Under the pieces are notes generated by a model. That model had not been told where the DNA came from, made no database searches, and saw only the letters and a list, made by a program, of their open reading frames with translations. 64,000 nucleotides of DNA, from contig NC_056765.1 of NCBI RefSeq assembly GCF_018687715.1, positions 13,072,001-13,136,000 on the forward strand, in the 5' to 3' direction. This stretch comes from Carya illinoinensis (taxonomy: Eukaryota; Streptophyta; Magnoliopsida; Fagales; Juglandaceae). Shown here in pieces: positions 12,080 to 23,136 of this stretch (position 1 is its first letter; every line of letters starts with the position of its first letter). A program made the position numbers and the translations under genes.

Positions 12080-13028
12080 TGTAAATGTGATTTATATTTA
12101 GCTAGGATTAGATGAGTCTGTATTTAAATTTGAATTATGGATGAATGTAATTTTAAATAGGACTCTAGGATTACATCTGATAAGGATGAGTATTTGAATA
12201 GAAGTTATCCGATAACAATAAGTGTTCAAATTGTAACTCTTATCAAATCTTGTTTAAATTATAAGATAAGAGTATACAAGAGTCATATGTATGTTTCAAG
12301 TCTAAGAGTCAATTGAAAAAATAAAGACACAAGCTTTATTGAAGAAATTGTAGCTAATTTGAACTCGATGCAATCTAGAAGAAGTGATCTAGTCCAAGAT
12401 ATTCAAATCGTTAGCAACGTATCTAACTGAGATTCTAGAAAAACTTGTCAGTAGAGTCCTTCTCTAAATCAATCACAGCATTGCCTAATTATAGAGGAGT
12501 CAGTTAAGGGTTTGAGATGAACACTTGATTAGCACATATTCACAAGCATTGAGAGCTTGAAGATCTGGGTAGAACTTCAAGAAATTGTGTAAAAGAAAGT
12601 TCTTGAGAGAAGGGTTTTCCAAAAAGCTCAGTCTGTGGGATTAAGTGAGAGCATACTCCATGGAGGAGTTGTTGTGTTTGAGTTCAATCACTGGAAGTTT
12701 CAGTAGGAAAGACAAAGATTAGAGAGTGTCAGCGATTCTGACTACCTACTGTGGTAGAAGACAAGCGGGTCGCATGTATTGGGTAAACATGTCTAGTTAC
12801 AAAGGTTTTGTAAACGTTTTACTTGTAATACTCTCAATTAATAAAGTTGGCTTTCCTGGGTTTGGTTGCCCCGTAGAGTTTTTCTTTTGAGGAATTATTC
12901 AAAAGGTTTCCCTTCGTAACCAAATTATTGTATTAATGCTTTTAATATTTTATATTAGTTACTAATTTGTGCTAATAGCTTTTGTTCAAGCATTAACGTG
13001 GATAACTAGGGGTACTTGGATAATTTCA
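12080..13028 (+). repeat. 3' LTR of the SIRE-type element
   Basis: 949 bp, TGTAAATG to AATTTCA, colinear with the 5' LTR and followed by the TSD AATGT (13029-13033). It lacks the 1.26-kb insertion of the 5' LTR. Confidence 0.93.
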
Positions 13029-13033
13029 AATGT

Positions 13034-13817
13034 GATAGACTTTCACATTAAACACCTAACTCTCAAATTATCAAACTCATCTCAACTTAAAACCTTCTTA
13101 ATCATAGGACCCATAACTTTTTTAACTCAATACATCTTTATACGTGGAACCCACAACCTTTTTCAATTTTTCAAAAATAGTACTAAATTCATCTCAACAT
13201 CTAAATATATTTAAACTTATTTTAAATGGACCCTATATAACTTATTCTATTTACTTAACTTACTATTATTCATAAAGAATTCAGTTCAACTCAATTAAGC
13301 ACAATTTAACATCTAAACGCATTATATTAATAAATAAGTTTACAAATAATTGTTTTTTTTAATCCTAAGATACACCTTCTGAGGACCGTAAGGCCCACAT
13401 TAGATTGGTCTGATCCAGCAAGCACGTGAGCAGAAACCCAAAAGATAAAACTCGTGGGCCTTGGCTACTTCCGTTTCGACACATTGCCTCGTCAGAAAGT
13501 GAAAGTGTAAATTTGTAACCCCCCCAACCCACCCAAGCTTTTCAATCAGTTTTCAAGCTTCACACTGACAAATCTCAATGATTCGTAAAAGATATCAAAT
13601 AAAAATAAAAATAAAAACAAATAATTTTAAAAAATAAATAAATAAATAAATATTAAATATTAAATAATTATATAAAATAATAATAAAAATAAGTTAAAAG
13701 TAATAATAGTAAAGTATGTTGAGAATATTCAACTATCCAAACTAACTGTTAATATATATTAACTTGCTGCATGTAACTGTGTAATAGAGAAAGTTATATT
13801 TTAGGAATTACTTTGAG
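13034..13817. other. Intergenic, no gene
   Basis: AT-rich DNA with (AAAT)n-like runs near 13625-13690. No frame, RNA gene or element end is convincing. Confidence 0.6.
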
Positions 13818-13819
13818 GA

Positions 13820-14060
13820 AAATGATACTCTTACCGCTCATTCTTATGGCTCGGTGTTATCGTTAGAATTTCTTATTTTATTTTTTAATTTTTTTTAACT
13901 TAGTGATTAAAAAATTATTTTTTAATAATATTGTATTTTTTTAAAAATATATATTTAAAGTGTTAAAAAATCCATATAAAAAATTTAAAAAATACAATTA
14001 CAACTAAGGGTAGCTCCTAATGGGAGTTTGGAGCGGTGGGTGTAGCACCACCCATTACTT
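13820..14060. mobile_element. Possible MITE, imperfect terminal inverted repeats
   Basis: An AT-rich core (13870-13990) is bracketed by partly inverted GC-richer ends: GATACTCTTACCGCTC on the left, and on the right a segment whose reverse complement reads GGTGCTACACCCACCGCTCC. Size and layout fit a MITE. No clear TSD was found, so the limits are approximate. Confidence 0.4.
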
Positions 14061-15052
14061 TGATCTAGTGTAAGTGCAATGCATTTTCGAACTTGCTCCC
14101 AACTATTCGACCGAATGTCACAATCAGATATTGTTTTCTAAAAAATTCTAAATATAAGCCCACACACCACACACTACACTTGCCAGTTTCATTTCTTTCT
14201 TGAAATATTATCTAGAGAATTGCTACACATCCGCCGCTGTTCACACACACACCCCACACCTGACGTCGATATTATATTTTTTTTTTCTTTTTCTTGTTTT
14301 CCTTCCTGAAACGTGCGTTTTATCCCTCCAAAACATCATTTCGCATTTGAAAATCCCACCCACGTCGCCCTCTCTAGTCTCTCGTCGCCCAACACTGAGT
14401 CTCTAAAATTACCATCGCCGTCACCGTCCCTCTCACCTAGGCTTTGAAATCGCCGTCGCAGACTCAGTTCCACCCTCCCCCTCCCTCCGAAGCATTTCTT
14501 TCCTCTACTGTCAAGTAGCTCATTCATACATTGTTTTTTATTGGAGCTTATTATCTATATTGAGAATCAGTTTTTTTCATCTTTTGCACACATTCTTAGT
14601 CGTTCTTTGTGCCCCTCCAAAGTCAGTACTACTAGCTGGGTCTTCTAATAGTGCCAGAGTTTTTGCATTGTAAGGGAAATGCATGAATCATTCCTTGCAT
14701 CTGATAGTCCCAATATTTATTCTTGAGAATTATGACCCTGTTTTTAAATTTTTCTGGCTTTGGTCTTAGCTTCCTCTTTCCTTACTTCAGAGCGGGCAAG
14801 GGCATCATATGGATTTGATTGATATTTCATATTCTAGCTGCTTCGTTTCCAAGAAATATAAGAAGAGGGAAGAAGTTACGTTTATAAATTCTGTCATATA
14901 TGTTAAACAAACAAATCTTTGTTTCCGGCTATGGTTTGAGTTCGTCAGCCTATGCTTTACAAAGTTGCATTTAGACGTCATTCCGATATAACTTTCTAAA
15001 TCTTTGGTCGGATTCGAACCCGACCCAAAGTATGAAAAATGCTATTTCTCCA

Positions 15053-15090
<38 letters not shown>

Positions 15091-15485
15091 AGAGAAAAAG
15101 ATTAACTAATAATTAGCTCAGTTGTCAAAATTTGGAAACTTTGTTGTTTTTCGGTTCAAATTTGGAGGTGCTGGGCGGAGTAAATATTGGGGGAGAGAAT
15201 GGGAGGGTGAGGGGTGAGGGGAGAGTGGGACTGGGACTGGGCTAAGGGATAAACGATGAGGAGGTGCTGGTGGGGGCGAAACGATGAGGAGCTCTATTCA
15301 ACGAATTCAAAACAGAATAATGAAATGAAAATGAAGGGAACGTGTAGCCGGGGTCAGCTAGGGACTATTTTGTCATTTATAATGTGCCACGTAGGGTGTA
15401 TTTTTGAGTGTTCCCAAACAGAGGCTGTTCCCAATATTTATTCTATTATCTATCCCCCTATATAGAAGTCGTACGGTTCTTCACA
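14061..15485. other. Intergenic, with A34 tract and possible tRNA-derived segment
   Basis: No convincing gene. A 34-base A run lies at 15054-15087. Just after it, TAGCTCAGTTGT and GGTTCAAATTT about 40 bp apart resemble weakened pol III A and B boxes. Short frames here lack any recognisable domain. Confidence 0.5.
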
Positions 15486-15494
15486 CTATACACT

Positions 15495-15622
15495 TATTGC
15501 TAGCGTGGTCGAACTGGGACCGAGCCGACCGAAGTCGGTTTTCATTCATTTCTACCGCTGGTTGACCGGTTCTTTGTCAGTTCTAGCGTCCGACGGTCAG
15601 TGGAGGTCGGTTCTCCGGTTCT
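15495..15622. mobile_element. Small GC-rich insertion flanked by a 9-bp direct repeat
   Basis: A 128-bp GC-rich block rich in CGGTT motifs sits in AT-rich DNA. It is bracketed by the perfect direct repeat CTATACACT (15486-15494 and 15623-15631). That looks like a target duplication, but no inverted ends or poly(A) are visible, so the class is unknown. Confidence 0.45.
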
Positions 15623-15631
15623 CTATACACT

Positions 15632-16040
15632 CATATTTGCTATTGTGAAATAATTTTTTGTTTTACCTAAACTAAAACGCATATTTTGCTTTTTTACCCA
15701 TTTAACCAATTTATTTTTACGCACGTTTTTCTTCTTCATCTCGAATATTCATGTTTTCATTCTTTACCCAGTTCTTCTGATCAATTTCATCTCCCTCTCC
15801 CACCAACTAGTCACCACATTCTCCCCTCCACCACTCTCTAAAGTCGTAGCTCTTGAAGGACTAGTTCTGAGTTAAAGATCTGGATATCCTCTTTAGAGCT
15901 TTTTTTCTTTTTTTGGGAAAATTTGTATAGCTTTTAAAAGCTCCTTTGCTTTAAACATCCATACCATCATTTTTGTTTTCTTATGAGAGAGATGTACATT
16001 CTTTACCTGTCATTTTATTTTTCAGTTTTTGCTTTACTAC

Positions 16041-16073
<33 letters not shown>

Positions 16074-16650
16074 TGGTATTTTTTTGAAGCACATGAAAAT
16101 ATATATTATCTTTGTGTAATATTTCTAACTTGGACTGTGTTGACTGTTTTAACATGGAAAAATTTAAGCTTTATTCATTATATTTCTATAATATACTTGT
16201 GTAGATTGTTTTTGCTATTTTAACATGGAAAAACCCAAGTCTTGAACTACTTCAGATTATTTTGACCATAATCTTTACCAATATTACTTTTATATTTCCT
16301 TTCATTGGACGTACATGTTTAAAAAATGTTGGAAAGGAAAATAAAAAGCTTTGGAGACACTGTTAGGAATTTGTACCAATTGACATAGATAATGCTTTAT
16401 GAGAAGAGTCAAAGTGAGTGTGCGTGTGTGTGTGTCAAAATATGGGTGGTGGGTCCCATCTCATTTGTGCAATTATAAGCTCTATAGAATTATAAGATAA
16501 ACTTTACGTGTTTATTGATCTACAACTCGAAATCTTATAAGTCATATAGGAAAAATAGGAAATCCAAATCCAAATCCAAGAATTTTCTCTCCCAATTTAT
16601 TTCCTGATACAATAAGGTAACCTAGGACTTTCAAGTTCTAAAATATTTCA
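15632..16650. other. Intergenic; (ATT)n and (GT)n microsatellites
   Basis: No gene. An (ATT)n run spans about 16042-16072 and a (GT)n run lies near 16420-16433. Confidence 0.6.
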
Positions 16651-16999
16651 TTATCCTACAGGCTTTATGTCGGTAATAGATTGCAACAATTGCGTCCGAA
16701 AATATGTTTTTTGGCAACCGAACTCGTTGGCTAGAAATGTAGTTTTGCCACAAAGATTGACTCTCGTGGGATGGCTTTTTGTGCCGGTTAGATGCTTTTT
16801 TGTGTTGGTTTTGAAACACTGGAAATGGAAAATATTTCCAGCGTGGTTTCTAATATTGTTGGAAAAACCCAAATGTGAATCTTAGTTGGTGTCCAACCTG
16901 CAGCGATGAGATAACGTCGCGAAAAATATATTTGAAGCGATTTTGGCTGTCTATTGCGACAAATCTGCATGCTGAGAAAGACCATTTTTCTTGTAGTAG
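16651..16999. mobile_element. CACTA-like non-autonomous fragment
   Basis: The right end read on the minus strand is TACTACAAGAAAAATGGTCT, close to the CACTACAAGAAAA ends of plant CACTA (CMC) transposons. The interior has short motifs such as TTGGCAAC, TTGCCAC and GCGACAAAT, like CACTA subterminal repeats. The left end is weaker (CCTACAGGC near 16657), so the start is approximate. Confidence 0.5.
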
Positions 17000-17203
17000 A
17001 TAAAGTCCAAATCTTTAGCTAGCTGGTGGGTAAGATTTACATATTTACATGTAGCAATGGATAAGAGGTTAGACTCTCGTGAATTTCATTCCTTCACTTG
17101 AGGAACATTAATTTGATTATACTATATATCGTGTTGCTTTCAACTTATGATAGCATCTGGACAAACGTATTATGTTCAATATTCGACTACTAAAAAAAAC
17201 AAT

Positions 17204-17584
17204 TGTGATAAAAAGGGGGGCGCCCAAAGCAACCCTTCCCCCTTCGCATGCCAAGGCATGGGACGCCTGAAATAAGGCCAGGGGTTATGCCTTGGTAAAT
17301 AAGAGTGACATAATGGCTACTTATGGCTGGGCTTAAATAATCGTAGGTTACATGAAGGTGGCTATATAGTTACCACCTCCTCTCCATGTTAAGAATAACA
17401 TAAAAGTAAAAATCTCTCTCTCAGTGTTGTTTCTTTTTAGTCCTACCATTTCGACGGTAGAATATGTGGGTGTTGCTCGACTTTTACCATATAACACACT
17501 CCACTATTAATATACTATTAATATGTGAAGACTTGATAAAGTAATATCGTTTTCATTATCTATTTTGATATAATATTTTTAACA
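17204..17584 (+). repeat. Probable copia-type 5' LTR
   Basis: The 381-bp block starts TGTGATAAAA and ends TTTTTAACA. It is directly followed by TTGATACGAGAGCC, which resembles the copia primer site TTGGTATCAGAGCC with three changes. No matching second LTR is visible in the window, so the element is truncated or very diverged. Confidence 0.5.
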
Positions 17585-18500
17585 TTGATACGAGAGCCCC
17601 TAATCCATTGTTCCCGAATTACATCAATATGATCCATGTGTGATTTCTTTTACTAAGATTTTTTCCCGCACAATGAAATTTTTTCTTGAACCGTGGCTGT
17701 CGAGATTGGTGGTGGCACTAGTGCCGCAGGCAGTGCCTTGGCAAGAGATGATGGTGGCAGTGCTGCCCGTGGCACTACGCGCACTGGTGTTGCGCTGACG
17801 AGGTCGTTAAGCACACCCACTGGGTTTTGCGCAGTGCCCACCAACTGTGCACAGCAGTGGTCTTGCGTCCGTCTTGGAGCTGCAAAAAATTGTGTCACAA
17901 CCAAACCCTGTCCTGTTCAAGCCGGTAAGATGCAGCGCACACGATAGGTGCTTGAACATCAAAGGCGCCACATGCATGCACCTGATCCGAGAGGTGCTGC
18001 AGACTGCCACTACACAGAAAGAAACTGTGCACCTCTGTTTTGCCCAAAGCGGCGTGCATGAGGTGGTGCAACAGTGAGCAGCAGGCCGTTGCTGGCTCTG
18101 TTTCACTTAGGAGGCACTACGGCCGTTGTACCGTGCGCAAGACAGTAGCAACGCTGCCGTGCAGGGTGGCTCATGGTGCGAAGCGCACCAATACCACACC
18201 GATCAAATAGGCACTGCAAGATAGCAACACCCTTGGCACAACAACAGTCAGTGACGCAGGACAAGCAGCGCTGTACACGACTTCACGCTCTGCTAGCAGA
18301 CCGACGCGGACGTCAACGGAGGCGCTGTCCTCTACTGCGCGCAGAGCAGGACGCACCATGGTGATGCTGTGAGGCCTGCTGTGGGCAGAGGAGGCGCACA
18401 AGGCTGGTATCGCAAAGTTTTCTGCACAGAGCCGTGCACCCATACTAGCGGCAATCTCTGTCGTGAAGACCGGCGTGCTCCACTTTCTCACTCAAACTTC
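17585..18500 (+). other. GC-rich leader or internal region following the probable copia LTR
   Basis: After the primer-site-like sequence, base composition switches to GC-rich, with recurrent GGTGGCA, GTGCC and GCGCA words from about 17690 to 18490. Open frames appear in several frames on both strands but none has a recognisable domain, so they are probably composition artefacts. I read it as leftover internal DNA of the same element. Confidence 0.4.
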
Positions 18501-18967
18501 TGGATTCTTCAGTGTTGGAATTTTTCTTCTTGCTTGTGATTCTCGACATCATGTGGGTATGAGTTTTCTTTGTCTCTCTTCTCAGTTGAAGCCGTTTGGA
18601 TTTTTAGAGGCTATGTAAATAACTCATATCTATATTCAGGGTTACCCTTCATTCAAAATAATAAAATCAATATACATTTATCAAATCGAATGAAACCAAA
18701 CACCAAATCGGACGAAACAAACACTATGTAATATATGTTTAGATCTAAAAAATTGGTGGTGAGGTAGCAAGCCATGAAGGACGGCGGCTCTTGTCGGTGG
18801 AAGTCAGACAAAACAGAGAGGAGAGAGTGTGACCGAGTGACAGAGAGACACAAAGAGAGGGAGACGGAAGAGAAGAATTACGGAGGTAGACGAAGGGAGG
18901 AAGATGACAGCGGTTGCTGTTGGTGGAAGATCGGCAAAACAGAGAGGAGAGGAGAAAGCGTGACCCA

Positions 18968-19005
<38 letters not shown>

Positions 19006-19170
19006 AGAGCAGAGCAGAGAGAAAATTTTAGCAGAACGGGGAGGGGGGCTTGGGCTTCTGTTTTTAATCTTTGGGCTTAACATGTGACAAATAGACCACT
19101 ATAAAAATCGGCCCATGTTTCCCTAGAGCTCATTAAATCTAGCTCATGTGAGTGCTCGTGCGTAGGGGAG
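18501..19170. other. Intergenic; (AG)17 microsatellite
   Basis: No gene. A perfect (AG)n tract spans 18971-19004, followed by GCAGA repeats. Purine-rich DNA around it gives spurious open frames. Confidence 0.6.
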
Positions 19171-19996
19171 AGCATCGCCAGTCCTGACCAGATAAATCGA
19201 TCGGAAGGGACCGGAATGAAACAAATTGATCCAGTCTGATCCGGTTCAGTCTGGTCTAAAAATAAGAGGATCAAATTCATTCGGTTCTCATATGCGGTCT
19301 AAGGATTTTTTATCTCAAACCGGATAGGACCGGACCGACTGAAAAAAAAAATTACATATATTATTTATATAAATAATTATATAAATTATATATATATATA
19401 TATCACAATATTACATTAAGTATTATATTATGTAATGTATAACTAAAATATATAATACTAGTATATATTAATATATTAATATATTATAAGAGTTATAGTA
19501 TAAATTATAATATATGTATAAATTTATAATAGTATTAGTATAATTAACTTAATATGTTAGTATTAAATCACTATAACTACATAGAGTATTATTTAATATA
19601 GTATTACTAATTTATCACTAACATATAGTATATTAGTAATACTACTAGTATAGTTATTAGTTATAGTATTAGTACTAAGTCTATAACTATATATATATTA
19701 AGATCAATATATTATTATATTCTTTAATGTATAACTATAATATATAGTATTAGTATATATTAATAATTGTATAATTTATTATGTAATTCTCATTTAATAA
19801 GTCACTTAATTTTAATTTAATATTTTAAATAATTTTTTTTATTAATCGATTTATTAAAAAAAAAGGTTTTAGACCAACCGGATAAGATCGGACCAATAAC
19901 TATTGGTGCAGTCTGGTCCAGTCCCTAGGGATGTCCAGTCTAGGAAAATGATGGACCAAAATTTCGGTCCATCACCCGGACCAGACTGGACAGTGC
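19171..19996. mobile_element. hAT-type MITE (826 bp)
   Basis: The ends are inverted: AGCATCGCCAGTCCTG on the left, and the right end reads AGCACTGTCCAGTCTGG on the minus strand. Both subterminal regions repeat GGACCGGA/TCCGGTC words around a TA-rich core (19345-19860). It is flanked by a near-perfect 8-bp TSD, TAGGGGAG (19163-19170) and TAGGCGAG (19997-20004). No transposase is encoded. Confidence 0.7.
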
Positions 19997-20529
19997 TAGG
20001 CGAGACATTTTGGCTTCTACAAATGAATAATCTGGGAATTAAAAATTTTTTGACATGAGAATGGATCACTCAATTATTTATTAATGAATGTAACATAATA
20101 TATGTAAGGGTTGGTTTGGATTCGATTCTTATTGAATCAGATGTCTTAAATGTGAAAATTATATTAAAAAATAAAATAAAATAAATAAGATATAAATGAG
20201 CTAATTATATTAAATAGTTATTATGGGCCGGTTGCGATATATAAATGGTGAATAAAGTTGGCATTCCAGGCCTCAGATGAGCATGATAAGTATAGTAGTT
20301 TGTTTTCAATTTCGAATCTAGTTTTATCCTCACCAGGTACTAAAGAAAGTTAGCAGATAATTTAGGTGGTGATCTGTCGGTGCACTTAAACAAATGTTGA
20401 TGTTTGCAAGCTAATGTCATCTCATTCTAATAGATCAGAGCGGCTATAAAATTTTCTCTGATAATACAGCTAATACAACTTACGAAAATTAATTAAATTA
20501 TATGAAATTCATAAATTATTTGTTTTTAT
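19997..20529. other. Intergenic, no gene
   Basis: AT-rich. A short piece near 20370-20410 (CTTAAACAAATGTTGATG) recurs near 23415, so part of this DNA is duplicated flank of the receptor locus. Confidence 0.55.
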
Positions 20530-23136
20530 CTCCGGTGGTCCCACTCATTTTTAGGGTCCCTAATTTTAGACACTATCCCCAATTACTTGAGATCTTGCTA
20601 TAAAAATTATCGTGGCTAATATCTATAATGATCAAGGGATAGGTACTAAAGACTTGAGATATATCTCCAGTGAGCTAGTTTCCTTTCAACAAGACTATCT
20701 TTAAGCTCGTGACTATCTTTAAGCTCGTGCAATTTTTTAGGCTTTGTGGAACTCGACCTCTGAAACCATTGTTGAATATTGAAAAACTTTGAAGTGAACC
20801 ACATTGACAAATACTTTTGGGCAAGGAGCTGGGAAATTGGTTTTTGCTAAGTTGTAAAGTTGCCATGTTCATTAAACCTTCTATTCCTAGTGGGATGGGA
20901 CCAGAAAGTCGATTATCACAAAAATATAATTTTTGTAAATTGCTCAAATTAGCAAAAAATCAGGGAATATGACCTCGAAGTTGGTTTTGGTCAAGCCCAA
21001 GATCTGTTAGAGAATTTAGGTGGCTTATTTGTTTAGAAATGGAGCCAAAAAATTGATTTTGAAAGAGGGTATAGACGGCTAAGATTTCTCAAATTTTCTA
21101 AACAAAGAGGGATGAGAGATTCTAAACAATTTTGGGAAATAGAAAGGTTGATTAGAAAATTTAGGCAACCTAGTTTTTTAGGAATTGAGCTAAAAAGTTG
21201 ATTGCGAGATAGGTACATAATAGTAAGATTTCTCAAACTTCTTAAATAAGTTGGGATGCGACCTTCTTAATGGTTTTGGCAACGAGAAAGATTGGTTAGA
21301 AAATTTATGTGACATGTTTCTTTAGGAATAGAGCTAGAAATTTTATTTCTACAAAGATGCATAAGGGTAAGATATCTCAAATTTCCTAAAGCAGTAGGAA
21401 TGAGACCTTCTAAACGGTTTTGGAAAAGATCAAGCACAGCTAGAGAACTTAGGCAACTTATTTCTTTAGGAATGGAGCCAGAAAGCTTATTTTCCCAAAG
21501 ATATAGGAGGGTAAAAGAATTTAGGTGACCTAGCTCTTCAAGAATGGAGCCAAAGAGCTGATTTTGAGAGATGTACAGAAATGTAAGATTTCTCAAATTT
21601 CCTAATTACGTAGATATGGGACCTTCTTAATGGTTTTGCAAAGGATCAAATAAGGCTAAGAATTTAGGTGACCTATTACTTCAAGAATGGAACAAGAAAA
21701 TTGATTTTGAGAGAGATACAGAAATGTAAGATTTCTCAAATTTTCTAAAGAAATAGGGATGAGACCTCCTAAATAGTTTTGGAAAAGAGAAAGACTAGTT
21801 AAAGAATTTAGACGACCTATTTCTTTAGAAAATGAGCCAAAAAGTTTATTTCCTCAAAGATTCAGATGGGTAAGATGTCTCAAATTTCCTAAAGAAATAG
21901 GAATGAGACCTTCTAAACAGTTTTGGGAAAGAGAAATGATGGTTATAGAATTCAAGCGACCTAGTTCTTCAAGAATTGAGCCAGAGAGTTGATTGTGAGA
22001 GAGGTACAGAATAGTAAGATTTCTCAAATTTCCTAAAGAAGTTGGGATGGGACCTTCTAAATGGTTTTGGGGAAAGATCAAGCAAAACTAGAGAATTTAG
22101 GCAACCTATTTCTTCTGGAATGGAGCCAAAAAGTTTATTTCCCTCAAGATTCAAATGACTAAGATGTCTCAAATTTTCCAAAGAAGTAGGGATGAGACCT
22201 TCTAAATGGTTTTGGCAAAGAGAAAGGTTGGTTAAAGAATTTAGACTACCTATTTTTTCAAGAATTGAGTCTGAAAGTTTATTTTCCCAAAGATACAAAA
22301 GGGTAAAATTTCTCAAATTTTTTAAAGAAGTAGAAATGAGACCTTCTAAAAGGTTTTGGAAAAGATCAAGCAAAGCCAGAAAATTTAGGTGACCTATTTT
22401 TTTGGGAATGGAGCCAAAAAGTTTATTTTTCCAAAGATACAAAAGTGTAAGATTTATCAAATTTCCTAAAAAATTAGGGATGGAACCTTCAAAACTATTT
22501 TGGGTAAGAGAAAGGATGGTTAGAGAATTTAGGCGACCTATTTCTTCAGGAATGGAGCCAAAAAGTTTATTTTTTCAAAAACATAAAATGGTAGGATTTC
22601 TCAAATTTCCCAAAGACGTAGGAATGAGACTTTCTAAACGATTTTGGGAAAGTTGAAGCCAGGCTATAGAATTTAAGCAAACTATTTTCAGTGGGATTTT
22701 TCCTAACAATAGGTTAATGAACAAATCAAGATAGATGAGTTTAGACAGGTGTCTAATTCGACACGAAATGTTCCCAAAAAAAAACATTCACAAAGAGATC
22801 AAGATACGTGAGATTTGAAAAAGACAAAAAAGAAAATCCATGAAGTGTACCTTGTAAGCTAGAGCTAGTAACCTTCATTCTGACAACACTTCAAGTAGGA
22901 TTGCAAGAAATACCAAACCATGTACAAGGGTCTGTACTGCAATTTGAATTTAGAGAAGCATTGGGAAGAGAAGTCCATGAATGTAGGTGAGATTGGGTTT
23001 TGTTTGAAAGGGTATTTTTCCATTTGAGAAGATCAGTAGCTTCTGGAGAATCAGCATTTGATGATAAAACTACATGATGAACAAACAGGAACAAGGAGAG
23101 TAGGGTGCATACTTTCTTGAAGGTTGATGTTGCCAT
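20530..23136 (-). pseudogene. MIK2-like LRR receptor-kinase pseudogene, LRR part only
   Basis: This is a broken paralogue of the intact gene at 24244-27136. The start (ATG at 23136) keeps the signal peptide and LRR N-terminal cap (LLKWKNTLSNKTQSHLHSW, CTWFGISC). A TGA follows almost at once near 22891, and further stops and frameshifts occur throughout. The middle is an expanded LRR array with an ~144-bp period, whose protein unit is LGNLRN...LYLSxNxLxGSIPxEx. Homology ends near 20530 within the repeat matching residue ~365 of the intact protein, after a small internal deletion. The last LRRs, membrane span and kinase domain are absent. The upstream TATA-like region is kept (near 23178). It cannot make a receptor as written; a short secreted N-terminal fragment is conceivable but unlikely to matter. 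Confidence 0.9.
21035..22665 (-). repeat. Tandem 144-bp LRR-coding repeat array, about 11 units
   Basis: The plus-strand word AGATTTCTCAAATTTCCTAA and close variants recur near 21081, 21225, 21369, 21580, 21727, 21870, 22013, 22158, 22302, 22447 and 22591. The last seven are spaced 143-145 bp, which is 48 codons or two 24-residue LRRs. The intact neighbour has only about two copies of the same module (near 26445 and 26590). Confidence 0.85.

Larger units (their letters stand above)
1716..13028 (+). mobile_element. Ty1/copia retrotransposon, SIRE (Maximus)-type, full length but decayed
   Basis: Two LTRs (1716-3937 and 12080-13028) both start TGTAAATG and end AATTTCA. The element is flanked by the perfect 5-bp TSD AATGT (1711-1715 and 13029-13033). 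In order it holds a tRNA-Met-like primer site, gag, protease, integrase, reverse transcriptase, RNase H, a long spacer, an extra post-pol ORF, a polypurine tract and the 3' LTR. The pol order (integrase before RT) is that of copia, and the extra ORF with ~950-bp LTRs is that of the SIRE lineage. The LTRs differ at roughly twenty of the first ~285 bases by eye, so it is an old insertion. All coding parts carry stops or frameshifts. Confidence 0.93.

Noticed and set aside
15003..15025. GGATTCGAACCCG resembling a tRNA T-arm (minus strand)
   Set aside because: No acceptor stem, D-arm or anticodon arm can be placed around it.
17653..18491. Overlapping frames on both strands in the GC-rich zone
   Set aside because: Openness on several frames at once is a composition effect; no domain, signal peptide or splice pattern was found.
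18745..19083. 112-codon minus frame rich in Ser/Leu
   Set aside because: It spans an (AG)n microsatellite, giving SLSLSL runs; no protein features.
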